This document shows positions 23,436 through 37,534 of a DNA stretch of 64,000 nucleotides, in pieces. The notes under the pieces were generated by a model. It did not search any database, had not been told where the DNA came from, and saw only the letters and a list, made by a program, of their open reading frames with translations. Origin of the DNA: Brachyhypopomus gauderio (lineage: Eukaryota; Chordata; Actinopteri; Gymnotiformes; Hypopomidae). Made by a program: the position numbers and the translations under genes. The DNA is taken from NCBI RefSeq assembly GCF_052324685.1, contig NC_135212.1:14331910-14395909 (forward strand). The letters run 5' to 3'. Position 1 is the stretch's first letter. Each line of letters starts with the position of its first letter.

Positions 23436-23600
23436 ACATGGGCAAACTACGGCCCGTTAGGCTTATCCGGCCCGCCGAACTTGTCCAAATTATAGTAAAA
23501 ACCCCCATTTACCCTTTTCTCCTTTCCCCCTGCATTTACATGATGTATATTGGTGTTAGTTTTCATGTTTACCAAATATCTTTCAATTAAAGTTTGGTGC
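23436..23600. mobile_element. hAT-type element fragment
   Basis: The sequence cagacatgggcaaactacgg followed by cccgttaggcttatccggcccg matches the terminal signature of hAT elements that carry BED-finger transposases. Only one end is visible. Confidence 0.5.
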
Positions 23601-23625
23601 ATTTTGGTTAATTATTTTATTGGTA

Positions 23626-23631
23626 TAAAAC
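23626..23631 (-). terminator. AURKB polyadenylation signal
   Basis: AATAAA on the minus strand lies about 160 nt past the AURKB stop codon at 23790. Confidence 0.6.
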
Positions 23632-23789
23632 ATTAATACGAGAGGAAGAAACAGGACAAAAAACAAAAGGATGTAAGAAAGCACAAGAGCTGTACAGTGT
23701 GAAGAGTCCTGTGTGCTATACCAGCGCTACACTGGAGTAGTGCATCGCAGGAGGGCAGGCCAGCCAGCAGTGTGTGAAGGGGAGGGGCT

Positions 23790-25013
23790 TCACTGTGCAG
23801 GGGCGGGCTTGGGCCGGCAGACGGGGGGCAGGACCCTGCGAGAGTTGGTCTTCACCCAAGGGTGCTCCATGACGCTCTTCATGGGTAGACGCATGGCAGG
23901 ACTGTGTCTCAGCAGCTTGGAGATCAGGTCCCGCGCTCCGTCAGAGACCAGCTTAGGAAACTGCAGGTCCACCTGACTCACACACACACATTAAAAAGTG
24001 TAGATACATGTAGATGACATTTGTTTTAGCCTTCTACACAGAGTATCACTAGGTGCAAGAGTGGTTACACCCGCCACACTGATGTTCAGATATGTATGGT
24101 ACAGCAGTATCGACCAATCAGGAAACTCCACTGGGAGGGAGCGGTCCTCCCTGCCTGCTGATCATCGTGTGTGTGAGAATGACGCATACTGAAGGGACAG
24201 CCAACTGCTTTGTGTGTGTGTGTGTGTGTGTGTATATATTTGTGTGTGTGTTTGGAGGGAGAAGGTTTGGATCGTAATGTGGGACAAAGGACATGGACGC
24301 CAAAGTCTGTCTGAACTTGGCAAAGAAACTCAAGTCTAACCAGTTGCCTAATTTGACACTATTCATACCATTATACCCTGTGAACAAAACTCTAGCTGCA
24401 AATCTATATAAGGAACAAAGTTTATATCAAGGAAATTGACAATTTGCCTAAAAAATAAAAGTGTAAACAATCACGGACACACACACACACACACACACAC
24501 CTTGGTGATGCGTTTGTACGTCTCCGAGTGGCTGGCCGTCTCAAACGGGGGGTGACCAACCAGGCACTCGTAACACAGCACGCCGATGCACCACAGATCA
24601 ACCTTCTCATCATGGGAGTGACCCTCGACCATCTCAGGAGGAAGGTAGTCAAGGGTGCCACACATGGTGCGACGTCTACACACACACACAAAAACAAATA
24701 CACATGTGCTTTATCTCCGAGTTAGAGTAGAAGTGACATCAGTGACCCGTATATGAAAGTAAAAATACTTTGAGGCAACTTTTCAAAAGGAAGAAAGCAG
24801 TGCCATGGGGACATTTCATACAACCGGCCGGGCCACGTATTACAGAATGTGCGTTACCGTAACGATGGGGCATGGACGGACCAGCCGAAGTCTGCAATTT
24901 TGAGTTCCCCTCTGAAACCCAGTAACAGATTCTCTGGCTTGATGTCCCGATGGATCACTTTCTTCTCATGACAATACTGCAGAGCATCTGAAACCTCCTC
25001 CATGTACTGTGTA

Positions 25014-25086
<73 letters not shown>

Positions 25087-28000
25087 AATCTACAGCTGAA
25101 ATCAACCATAATAGGAAGGAGGAGAAAGAGAACAGGTTTTTTATGCACTGTGATCTTATGACTGGCTGTGTCAGGTGCCAGGAGGTTAAAGGGCAGGGGT
25201 GGAAGGGTCATCTCACCGTGGCTGTGCGCTGGTCACTGAAGCGGCCACAGCGCTGCAGTTCCTTGTACATCTCTCCTCGCGGCGCATACTCCAGGATCAG
25301 GAACACACGCGTGGAGTCGTAGAAATAGTTATAGAAGGCCAAGATGTTGGGGTGTCTACACACACACACAGTTAAAACCAGACATTCCACATGGATGAAT
25401 GAAATGGGCCTTTTAAAATAACATTAGCAGAGCTGCAATCATCCATTAGCTATCAGAAATGCATTCAAATGCAAGTCATATCTAAACCAGCCTTGATCAA
25501 TCATAAGGTGGTCAAGCCAATCCAGACAACTGTGCTCAGGACCAGTGATGGCTTAGTTACCTTGAAAAAGTAATAAGGGGGGGGGGGGGGGGGGGTTATT
25601 CCAAGACCAAGAAGCGGGTTAAGTGATAAAACCGGGCAAGTTAACTCGGAATTCACAGAAACTCGAGGTTTTCCATTCCAGAAACCGAGTTTAGAGAGAA
25701 CCTGAGTCAGTTACTATAGCAGGGGTACTCAACTGGCGGACCGCGGTCCGGATCCGGACCCGAACGCAGTCCTGTCCGGACCCAATCTCATTCCTGATTA
25801 ACTGGATACGGACCAAAACAAAAACGTAGCATATATTTCAGGGCTATTGAAAAAACACTCCGTCACAAGTGTTACGTTTGCCACCCCCGCTCAACAACTT
25901 ACGTTCGCCACCCCCCCCGGGCTACAAGCCTGGTTGACGCTTCGCGAGCGGTGCGAGGGTCCGCGCGGCGAAAATTACGTAATCGCTGAAGCTCCGCGTG
26001 CGCCGCGCTTCAGCGCAATGAACAAAGTCACGTTTTCAGGGTTCATACACCTTTATAAGGTGGAGTTCAAGCACTTGTACGTCACTTTCAAGGTCCATTT
26101 CAATATTTCCCAGCATGTTAAACATAATTAAGTTAAATATTTATACATAAAAAGCGAATTATTTCGAGTATATCACATTATTTAATGGTTGTTTATTTTA
26201 AAAACGCCCAATCTTCACGTCTTCACGTTCTCATGTTTCGTCCTGGAATTACAAGAGGCTCGTATTTGTTAACCTAATACAAGAGAACTATTCAGTCAGA
26301 CAGATATTTGTTGTGAAACCAAGTAGTTACAATTTAGTACTTTAACCTAAATTCCATCACTTTTCAAACCTGAAACACATAGCAACATTAAAATTGGTCA
26401 GGTAAATGTTCATTCCCCTGTTTTGAGGGGTGTTTCTACCACATATTGTTTCGGACAAAACACCACAACCCCCCCCCCCCCCCCCCAAGGCAGAACTTGC
26501 CTTCCACGGCAGCACAACTGCGATGTACGTGCACCTAAAAACATGTTGTGGCTGATTGTGACAATGATGAAGAGGGACCGTCATCTCTGCAATCTAAATT
26601 ACTAGTTAGCTGCTAAAGTTAGCGTAAACAGAGCGTTAACTTAGTACTTACTTATCGTGGTAGCTGTAAAAGTTAACATTAGTGATGGCGATTTGTTTCA
26701 TTAGCCTTAGCACGCATTCGTGTATTCTGTAATGTCAGTGAGACCAAAATCTTATTTTTGTGAATAATTCCTTAGTTTCAGGTACCTACCTAATTTGATT
26801 TAAACGTAGCTACATTTAAATCAGAGACAAATGAAAGGAAGAAAAACCTAAAAATAATAATTTCTTTATTAATGTATTTATTTTTGCGTTGTTTAAGCCA
26901 GTGCCTTATACTTATTTTAATAATTGTTTGTTGCATCAAGCTGCATATTTCATTAAAGGTTTAATGAACTATGATCTTATTGTTTTTTTTTTTAGCTGAA
27001 ATCTAATGATGATTATATAATAGCATTTGCATTCTAGTGTGATAAGCTGTATGTTTTATATTCAATTAACGCACGATCCGATTAGTTGACTATAAAAATA
27101 ATCGTTTGTGGCAGCCCTACTTACATCCATAACATTATTAAGCGTCACCTTTCAAATATTACACAACGCGGATCAGCCCTCAATTTTCTCCAGATTTTTT
27201 ATACATCGCTCTTCGTTTTTTTTGCTAGTGGAAGTTTTTTTTTATAGTGTAGGAGATGCGGAACCTGTCAGCAAAGCTTCTGTATGTCGGTCTGTCCGAA
27301 AAGTATGTCTGGCATTAAAACGGCTAGTGCCCAGTTTTGTGGTGTTTCCTGGGCATACGCCAGTTATGGACATCAATGAATTCCATAGCATTGTAGGTTT
27401 TTTTTTTTTTTTTTACTCACACAGGCAATAAAGAAATTAGGCAAAGGAGAAGCAATATATAACCAACTTCGTTTCATTTACATTTTATGAATTTCCTAGA
27501 GTGATTGATGGAACCCACATATGCTACCTATTACAGCACCATAAAAAAAAACTGTTCTTGGCAGTGATTCACAAAGGAATGATGTCCAGACTTATTTAAA
27601 TCAAATGAATCTGAATGCCAGACAATGTGTTAAGAACCTTGGCGTCACCTTTGATAATGAGCTCAACTTCAAATCACATCATGACTACATGCAAGACAGC
27701 TTACTTTCACCTTCGAAACATCGCTAAGGTACGAGATATGCTCTCTCCTGCTGACAGTGAAAAACTTGTCCATGCATTTATCACACCAAGGCTAGATTAT
27801 TGTAACGCTGTTCTATCTGCTCTTCCAAAGAGCTCTATTTCGCACCTACAGCGAGTTCAGAACGCGGCTGCAAGGGTTCTGACCCGCAGGAGAAAGAGAG
27901 ATCATATTACACCTGCACTCCACTCACTGCACTGGTTACCTGTCAGCTTTAGAATAGATTTTAAAGGTTCTAGTCATGGTTTTTAAATCTCTTCATGGTC

Positions 28001-31000
28001 TTGCCCCTCTTTACCTCAGTGAAATGATGGTTAGATATGTTCCAGTCAGGTCTCTCAGGTCTTCAAACAGTAATCTACTGGTGATTCCTAAAAGCCGATT
28101 AAAGATTGGCGAGGGTGCTTTTAGCCACTATGGCCCAAAACTCTGGAATTCTCTTCCTGAAGAGCTCAGAGGCATTTCATCCCTGCATAGTTTTAAGAAC
28201 AGTCTCAAAACATTCCTGTTTAGATCCGCTTTTAGTTAAGAAATTCTCAATCTTATTTACTTTATTACATTATGTTGTCTATTATTTTCTAAATCCAATT
28301 ATCTTAGTTTTATTTACTTTACTTTTTATTATCTTTTTTACTTTACTTTTTGTGTTATTTTAATATTTTTATCTTTAATTTCTTTTAACATTTTCTTTTT
28401 GTCTTATCTCCTTTTAATGTTTATTTTATTTATACTGTAAAGCAATTTGAGTTGCATGTATGTATGAAAGGTGCTATACAAATAAAGATTATTATTATTA
28501 TTATTATTATAAAACATGAAGGCAATTAAATAAACAGAAAATCCATCCATAGCATTAATGTACAGGTACTAACCTTTATAACCTGTAATGAATAATGTTC
28601 TTATCTTTAATGGTAACAAAAATAACATAGCTATTGTAACAGACCATTTTCCCCATCAAGATCTAATGTGATTCTTCCCACCTCATCACAAATGTTGAAG
28701 CCAGATGGCCAGGATCTGTACATGATTCCACACTGTACAACAAATTTGAACAGGGTAGGCCTGCAGTAGTTTTGCTAGTTCACATGCAGTGTAATAGTCA
28801 AATCATTGCAAACCCTAGTGAGATTATAGGACACTATGACGGCCTCCTTCATGGAGACAGAGGGTATCCCTGCCTGCCCTATACCTCATGACTCCTTATT
28901 CAGATCCTGCACCTGGACCACAGTCCCAATACAATCAGGCTCACAGCAAAACCAGGGCAGTGGCGGACGAAGTACACCAATTATGTACTTGAGTAAAAGT
29001 ACAGTTACCTTGCATTGAATATTACTCAAGTAAAAGTATTCACCTCAATTTTTTACTTGAGTAGAAGTACAAAAGTATCTGCCTTCAAAAATACTTAAGT
29101 ATTAAAAGTAAAAGTAAAAACCTTTTTTTCTTAGCGTCACATCAAAACTCCTAGGCCTACACGATCAACAGGTGAACAGGAAACAGTGCCTTACATTTGC
29201 CTAGCAAACACAAAATACACAAAACTAGCCTATATTATCCTCACGACAGTCATCTCCAAACTTTATCCATATTAATAATTCACACTAGAAAGGTAGACAA
29301 GTGGACAAACCGTTTAATATGAAAACATAATTCACCACCAAACAGAACAATAATTTTGAACCGGTCACTTCAGTCCAGCTTGGGGGACTTTTTCTGAGGT
29401 TATATGTTGTCCACCACATGGCGGGACAGGGAAGCTAGAAGCTACTGAACTCATAATATTAAACTTGGCCGAATAATTAATATAATAATAATCAGGGTTG
29501 CCAACTCTCACGCAATGAGCATGAGACACACGCATTGACTGTCTTTACCAGAGACCGTCTTCACTCGCACTTCACTTCACATGCATCCGATTTCTCACAC
29601 AGAAAAAAAATCTAGTTTATTTACCTCTGATCTAAATCTATGATTCAATGAGTTACTAGTTAGCTCTGGTGCCAACCACCGGCGATCGATCGCGATATAA
29701 TACTTAATTTGTGTCCAACAATTTACACTCGCCGCCACCCCCACCCCCCGCCAACATTTTACACACATGCCGCCCCCCCCCCCCCAACCCTGATAATAAT
29801 AATTTAAATAATAATTTTAATAATTTTGCTTCGCTCATATTTGCTTGCCTTCGCCTCCCTCATAGGAATGAATTGCGAAGTTCGCGTCGCTTGTCCAAAT
29901 TTGCGTGTTTGTGTCACCGGCTTTAACGTTTGATGTGGGAATTTCCTGTGGTAAACTGGCGCTTAGCATCTCCACAGATTACAATTTAGGTACTAGCACA
30001 CTGCTTTGGATAAAAGCATCTGTTAAATGTAGTGTACTTCAATGTGATATAATTAAGCGGGGTATATAAACCTACTAATCTAATGGTGAACTTACTTCGA
30101 TGTGCTTTTTCAAGTTTGACAGCGAGTTCATAAATGATAACAGCGATGTGTTCTTCGGAATGCAGAGGAGGATAATTTTTCTTTTCGAGGAACTCAAACA
30201 TTTCGCCTAAATAAGGCCAGGGGTGTTGGGGGAAGACATCTATTGCAGCCATGTCAGATACTCAGCCATTTAGCGTACAAATCTTAATCTCTTACTGAGC
30301 GCTGATTGGTTATAGTCTGTGACATGGTACACTTTTACCTTTCGGTATTTCATTAAACGTTGATTAAAAATGAAAAAGGAACGACATGTTTCTGTAAATG
30401 TAGCGAAGTGAAAAGTAAAAATTTTCGCTTTGAAATGTAGTGAAGTGAAAGTATAAAGTCTTACCAAATAAAAGTACTTGAGTAAAGTACAGATACATGG
30501 AAATGTTACTTAAGTACAGTAACGAATTACATTTACTTAGTTACTGTCCACCACTGAACCAGGGCAAGAATTGAAATGACCCTAGGAATCCTCGAGGCCA
30601 GGTTCCAGTACCTGAAGGGGCTCAGAGTTACCCCTGAGAGGGCGTGCCACATAATAACTAGGGATGCACCGATCCAATATTGGTATCGGATATCGGGTCC
30701 GATCTAGAAAATTTTTCTGGATCGGAAAACGTGAAAAGAAGCCGATCCAAATGACCGATCTTTTGCTCCATTTATTCCTGCCATTGTATGCATTTACTGG
30801 GTGCCACTGACGCAGAGCGTCATGACGTCTCGTGCGTAATGCTTCATGGCTCCCGCATGGTTAAACACGAGTAGCAACAATGGAGCGATCCAAAGAATCA
30901 GCCGTGTGGAGGTTTTTCACACTCGCCTCACCAACAAGTCCAACAGCTTTGTGTAACATATGCAAAAGACAAGTGTCGAGGGGCGGTGATAACGTTACGA

Positions 31001-33741
31001 GGTACAATACTACTAACCTTATCAGGCACCTACAAAAGCACCACGCTAAAGAACACGCAGAGTTTGTCCAACTAACCAACTCGAAAGGAAAAAGTACAAC
31101 TAAACAGGCAACTTTGGCAGACACTCTTCTAAGACAGGAAAAACTCCCACCAAACAGCATAAGAGCCCAGAAAATTACTGCGAGGGTGATGGAGTTTATT
31201 GTTTTAGGACTACAACCACTGAATATAGTGGAAAATGTAGGATTTCGTCGTCTAATGGACTACTTGGAACCAAGATACATTGTGCCGTCAAGAAAATATG
31301 TTTCGGAAACAGCACTGCCCGAGCTCTACAGTAAAGTCCGCAAGCAAATATCAGGCGAGCTAAAATGTGCACAAGTTCTCAGCTTTACAACAGATATTTG
31401 GACATCTGATGTGAGCCCCATGTCTCTGCTAAGCCTCACAGTGCACTGGCTCAACCCCACCTGTGAGCACCGCAGTGCAATGCTCGGAGCAAAAAACTTC
31501 CGCGGCTCACACACAAGTGACTCTATTGCGACAGCGCTGACAACCATGATCGATGAGTGGGAAATCCCGTTCGATAAAATGCATGTAATTTTGAGCGACA
31601 ACGCTGCAAACATGAAGGCGATGGACAGTATGAAAGTGCGCAACTTGGGCTGCTTTGCGCACACATTACAGCTAATTGTCAACGAGGGTTTGCTGTCTCA
31701 AAGGAGCCTAAATGATGCGCTGACAAAGTGCCGGCATATTATTGGGCATTTCAAACATTCTCAGTTGTCATATTCACGGCTACACAACATCCAGATTGAA
31801 ATGCAAATGCAGCCAAAACGTCTTCAGCAAGATATAAAAATCAGATGGAACAGCACTTATTATATGATGCAAAGCCTTCTGGAGCAAAAGAGAGCTCCGA
31901 GTGCCCATGTTGCAGATCATGACCTGCCTGCAACATTGACTTCCCTTCAGTGGGCCTAGCTGGAGAGAGCAATGATTGTCCTGGCTCCATCTGAAGAACT
32001 GACGAGGAAAGTGAGTTCATCCACAGCTTCTGCTGCTGATGTAATTCCAGCTGTCACTGTTCTCAAACGCATTTTGGGTAAAGAAGGTGATTGTGACTGG
32101 GATCAAAACTATGAAAACAACCCTGCTACAAGCTGTGAACAACCGCTTCAGTGCTGTGGATGATGAGCTCCTCTATGCCCTTGCCACCTTGCTGGACCCA
32201 CGATACAAAGACAGGTATGATAACTGTTCATGTGATGTAACTTAAAAATTAAATTAGTATTAATATAAGGAATGCACAGATAAAGGTACATTCTTACTCT
32301 AAACTACCAGAGTAAACAAAATGATAGTTGTTTTAATTATTTTTGCCACAATGCATAAAAATGCATTGCATTGCATGCATAATAACTATTAAGTTTTTTG
32401 TTTCAGATATTTTACAGGGGCTGATTCTGCAAAGAAAGCTAAAGATGCATTAATCAAAGAGTTGGAGGAAGAAGAACTGAGAAGCACCACATCTGATGCA
32501 ACAGATGAGGCAGAGCCACCTGAAAAAGTGCCTCATGTGGAGGCAGCAGCAACAACAACACTGGCACCATCAGCAGCAGCAGCACCTTCAAGTAAAAGCA
32601 GCTTTATGCAAGAGTTTGAGCAAATTCTTGAGGAGTGTGAGGAACCTGGTGCAGCAAGCACTTCTAGCATCGCTGTCCAAGTGCAGACCTATTACTCAGA
32701 GAAAACCGTTCCTGCATCAGATGACCCATACCAATACTGGGGAGTCAACAGACAGAGGTTCCCTGCCCTTGCTGCTGTTGCCACAAAATACTTGTGTGCC
32801 CCATGCACCAGTGTTGAAAGTGAGAGACTATTTAGCACAGTCTCAAACATCATGGATGAGAAGAGAAATAGATTAACTGCAGACAGTAGAGATGCTTGCT
32901 TTCTTGAGCAAGAACCTGCTCCAAGGGCTTGAGTGAGGGGCTAGAACTATTTGGTATATGTTACTGCGTTAAATAGTTTACGGTATTTGAAAGTATGTTT
33001 GGTATGAATATTTAAGTTTCCAATAGATCCTCACTCCATGTTACTTTATTTTTTGGATCTGCTTCTTATATTGCACTACTACCTGAAGATTTGATTGTGT
33101 TTTTAGGAATATTTAAGTTACCTCATCTAATGCTGCTCTGTGTTATATTGCACTATTACCTGTTTACACTATTTGGAGGTTTGGTGTGTATTTATAGGAA
33201 TATTTAAGTTATCAATATATCCTCAACCAAATGCTGCTCTGTGTTATATTGCAGTGCAATATCTGTTTACAGTACTTTATCTGTGGTTTAATAGTTTATC
33301 AATAGTTTATCTGCACTTGGTGCAGCTGGTATATTTTTGTATTTTCTGACAAAATTTAGACTAATTAAGATTTTTATATTTGAACAGAGTGTTTATGCTG
33401 TTGCATGGCTTTAATAATAAATAATATATCATTCATATTAGTTTGATATGTTCATATTCATTTAAGAAAGTAATGTAAAATTTGGTATCGGTTGGTATCG
33501 GGTATTGACCGATACTTAAAGCCATTATATCGGTATCAGGACTAAAAAAGCTGGATCGGTGCATCTCTAATAATAACGGCATATGTGGTATTACACAACA
33601 TTGTAACCATCCAGGAAGAGCGACAGCCTACCATCTCTGACATGCCCACAGACGAGGAACCTTACATGCATGTGGGTGACAGAGATGGTAGAGTTGTCAG
33701 AGACTCCATCTGCAATCACTGCTTTTCACATTAAATCATGC

Positions 33742-33780
<39 letters not shown>

Positions 33781-36700
33781 ACCCTGTAACCAGGGCTTAA
33801 TCCTGTCGGAACAGGATCCGGGAACCCTTTCATTTTGAAAGGTGCTTTCCGGGAACTGTCTGCCTCGATCCGGTAACTTTCAAGCCTACTAATTATAATT
33901 TAAGAAGAAATCTGTCTGCGTTGAACCAATTGAACAAAATTCTATAAAAGACATTTTTTTAAACACAAGATCCACATTCAGGCTTCCTAAATCACACAAG
34001 AGCTCTCCTTTTTAGCGATGCCTTTCCGCATCTCCCCTATAAAGCCTGTTTATACTTTTGCGAGTGACCATAGCGCGCGACTCCGCACACCTCGTGCGAA
34101 CCTCTGCGAACGGCGGAAGCGTTCATACTTGCCGCGTCACATTCTATGCACTGTTGCCCGAAACGATATATGGTAGTATAAAGAAACACCCCTCAAAAAA
34201 AAAGGGGAGGAACATTTACCTGACGAATTTTAATGTTGCTTTGTGTTTCAGATTTGAAAAGTGCTGGAATTTAGGCTAAAGTACTTGAAAATGCACTTCT
34301 GCACTTAAAACACTTATAAAATACATGTAAATAATTCAAGTCATTTATATATACGAATTGGCTTGTTATATTGGCATTTGTGCGCCTAAGCGTTGCGTTT
34401 TGTGTGCGATCCGGTGACGTTGTTGGCCGCAGTGATCCTGTGTCTCATGCCGCTGTTTGCATTCCAGCATCGTTTGATTTACAAATTAAGCACTGCCTGT
34501 AACCTTTTAATATACATTAGTCAAATTCACTGTCATGTTTCATTATTTCATTTTTCCTGTAAATAAATATAATTTAGGATATATTTTAAGAATACCACTC
34601 AGATTAGACCTGGAATTAGTAAATGTTCAATTTAAAAAAATTTATTAAAAACTCAGTATTATAAATGTGGAGAATATAATAAAATAATCACGCCCTTCTG
34701 TTAAATATAAAAACATTTTCACTCACGCATCAACTCTGTTGGCAATTTTTTTGACATGCTGACTGCCTTTCTCTAGCAGCTACCATAGTATTACATTTAC
34801 ATTTAATAATATCTAAATATTCTGCATACGCAGTCATTAATACTTCAAGCTATAGGTGGTGTGAAATACGATGCTTGGCTGATTTTCACGTTCAAGTCCA
34901 TGATAAATCTTATTTATCTCCATTCCATTAAGAATGCCTTTTATAGTTACGCGTGAACGCACTTCTGTCTGGGTCAACCTACTCAAAGTTGAGTGACCCC
35001 GATTACATTAACTCCGATCAGCCGTTTTGGAACCGAAAACTCTGAGTACGTCAGATCGGGGTAAGACAACTCAGAGTTCAGGGTTAAGTTTAGAGTTTGT
35101 TAAACCCGCTTTCTGGAATACCCCCCAGATTACTGATTACTCCTTTTAAAAGTAACTTAGTTACGTTACATATTACTTAATTTTAAAAGTAACGTTAGAT
35201 TACTTTAGTAGTTACATTCAGCAGCAAAATGAGTTTTTCCAATACTCACTTTATTGGAAGTGCTTTTTTTATCAGTAAAATAAAGTGCTTTTTTTTTATC
35301 TCCTGACATTACGTTTGTGTCGTTGCGCGGTATTATTTGTAAATATATTTGTAAACGTAATACAAACAAACTATTCAGTCTGACAGCTATTTGTTGTGAA
35401 ACGAAATACCATACAATTTCAAGCATTTACAAGCAGGCTACGTTAGCCAAAATTCCAGCACTTTTCAAACCTGGAACACAAAGCAAAATTAAAATTCATC
35501 AGGTAAATGTTCCTCCCCCTGTTTTTGAGGGGTGTTTCTTTACACTACCACATATCGTTATGGGAGAACACTGCACAGAATGATGTGAACGCGCTCGCAC
35601 GCTCACAGGTTCGCGCAGCGTGCGGAGTTGAGCGCTACGGTCAGACGCAAAAGTATAACAGCCAAAAAGAAACCAAAAATATATATTTTTACTAAGGAAA
35701 ATAAAATGGTACCGCACAGTTACTTGGATAAGTAACTTTAATCTGATTACTGGACTGGAAATAGTAACGCGTTATATTATTCGTTACTGAAAAAAGCGGT
35801 AAGATTAGAGTAACACATTACAGACATCACTGCTCAGGACACAGATGAACCCAGATGAAGGTGTGAGGATTCTCACCCTCACGTGCAGGAGAAGCACCAC
35901 TCACCTGAGGTGGGACTGGATCTCTATCTCCCTCCTGAGCTGGTGCTCCACCCCCTCCTTCTCCATCTGGGATTTGAAGAGCACCTTCAGTGCCACAATG
36001 GCCTTGATCTTCTTATCTCGGGCAAGGTACACATTCCCAAACTTCCCCTTTCCCAGCGGTCTTCCGATGTCGAAGTCCTTAATGGTGAACTTCCTGCAGT
36101 GGCGAAGACAGTTTGACCCATTACCTACAAGGCTTGTCTAATAACTTCAAAATAACGCAGGCACTGTGGATTTTTAATGCATCTTAAATTCAGAAATCTA
36201 CAATCAGTTGCCACAGAAGATGATACTGAGATGGAGGTTTATACTCTTGAACTAAAGTATCCTGGTTCAGTTTTGGAGTAGGAGAAGAACAACTCACTTC
36301 TGTGTCTTCACTGGGACTCTCCCTGGGCCTGGAAGTGAAAAGAAATTTATAGCCAATAGCGACCACAGACACACGAGAAGTGTCTGAATAAATCTTGTGT
36401 GGAAACACTCATCCCTGTTAAAAAAATGTGGACTCTATAATCCAACAGCACTGACTAAACAGGGAGGAGAACTAGTGTGTGTTACCCATGGCTGCGTGTC
36501 TCTCTGTTCCGGGATCAGTCTCTTCTCTGGAGGGTCCGCCCATGGCACTCTAACACACAAGATTGATCAAATCACACCATTAACTTTCACCATTTATTTG
36601 ACGCACAACCGTTTACATGTGGACGTTAACGAATGGCGAGCTCGCGGAGGCTGAGGCACGAACACATGTTAACTAGCTTAACCGGCTTGCTGACGGAGTT

Positions 36701-37088
36701 TCTAGCAATCACACGTTAGTTTGCGCCTATTAACTTAAGAAAACGTGTGTGAGGCGACGACCTGTCCGTTACCTGTGCGAGAAGACCGGTGGGGTCTCTG
36801 TTCTCCTTGTTCTGAAACCACAGAAAGCGTCTCAGTGTGAGATCACATAACACTAAAACACCAAACCCTGATCACCTGGATGAGCTGCCCAACGTTAACG
36901 GACCGACAGGCCCGAACCAAGACTGGTTCCGTCCACACCGACCAGTTACACAACTGGGAAGAGTTCAGTTCCATGTACACACACATCTGTCCAGCGATCA
37001 CACAACCATGTGTACATATATAAGCGCACACACACACCGAACAACCGTGCGTACGTACACACACACACACACCGAACAACCGTGCGTA

Positions 37089-37130
<42 letters not shown>

Positions 37131-37215
37131 GAACAACCGTGCGTACGTACACACACACACACACACCGAAGAACCGTGCGTACGTACACACACACACACC
37201 GAACAACCGTGCGTA

Positions 37216-37246
<31 letters not shown>

Positions 37247-37472
37247 CGAACAACCGTGCGTACGTACACACACACACAGAACAACCGTGCGTACGTACAC
37301 ACACACACAGAACAACCGTGCGTACGTACACACACACACAGAACAACCGTGCGTACGTACACACACACACACACACACACACACCGAACAACAGTGCATA
37401 CGTACACACACACACACACACACACCGAATAACAGTGCGTACGTACACACACACACCGAATAACAGTGCGTA

Positions 37473-37534
<62 letters not shown>

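Larger units (their letters stand above)
27240..33734 (+). pseudogene. Harbinger transposase (HARBI1-like), split by three insertions
   Basis: This is a DDE nuclease family related to host HARBI1. Fragments in order are: [18 protein letters not shown] and [10 protein letters not shown] (27247-27370), VIDGTH (about 27500), [18 protein letters not shown] (about 28700-28755), [19 protein letters not shown] (about 28830-28890), [22 protein letters not shown] (across 28957/30557) and [13 protein letters not shown] (across 30658/33570), with a stop at 33732-33734. The reading frame resumes exactly across both hAT insertions when the element and one target copy are left out. Earlier parts also carry small lesions. 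Confidence 0.8.
25577..35126 (+). mobile_element. PIF/Harbinger element split by later insertions
   Basis: The left end begins after a G-run at 25577-25596 (ttattccaagaccaagaagc, then gggttaa). The right end is ...cccgctttctggaatacccc at 35126, whose reverse complement starts with the same ggggtattccag...agcgggttta pattern. Inside, on the plus strand, are pieces of a Harbinger transposase at about 27240-27545, 28690-28957, 30557-30658 and 33570-33734. I could not assign the 3-bp target duplication with confidence. Confidence 0.75.
25543..35832. mobile_element. Outer hAT-like non-autonomous element hosting a nest of insertions
   Basis: The ends are cagtgatggcttagttacc (25543) and a complementary ...acatcactg (35832). 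They are flanked by a perfect 8-bp target duplication, ctcaggac, at 25535-25542 and 35833-35840. Only 34 bp on the left and about 700 bp on the right belong to this element itself (tracts such as cttttaaaagtaacttagtt). The rest is the Harbinger element and what inserted into that. It lies in AURKB intron 5, between exons 25217-25355 and 35905-36093. Confidence 0.85.
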
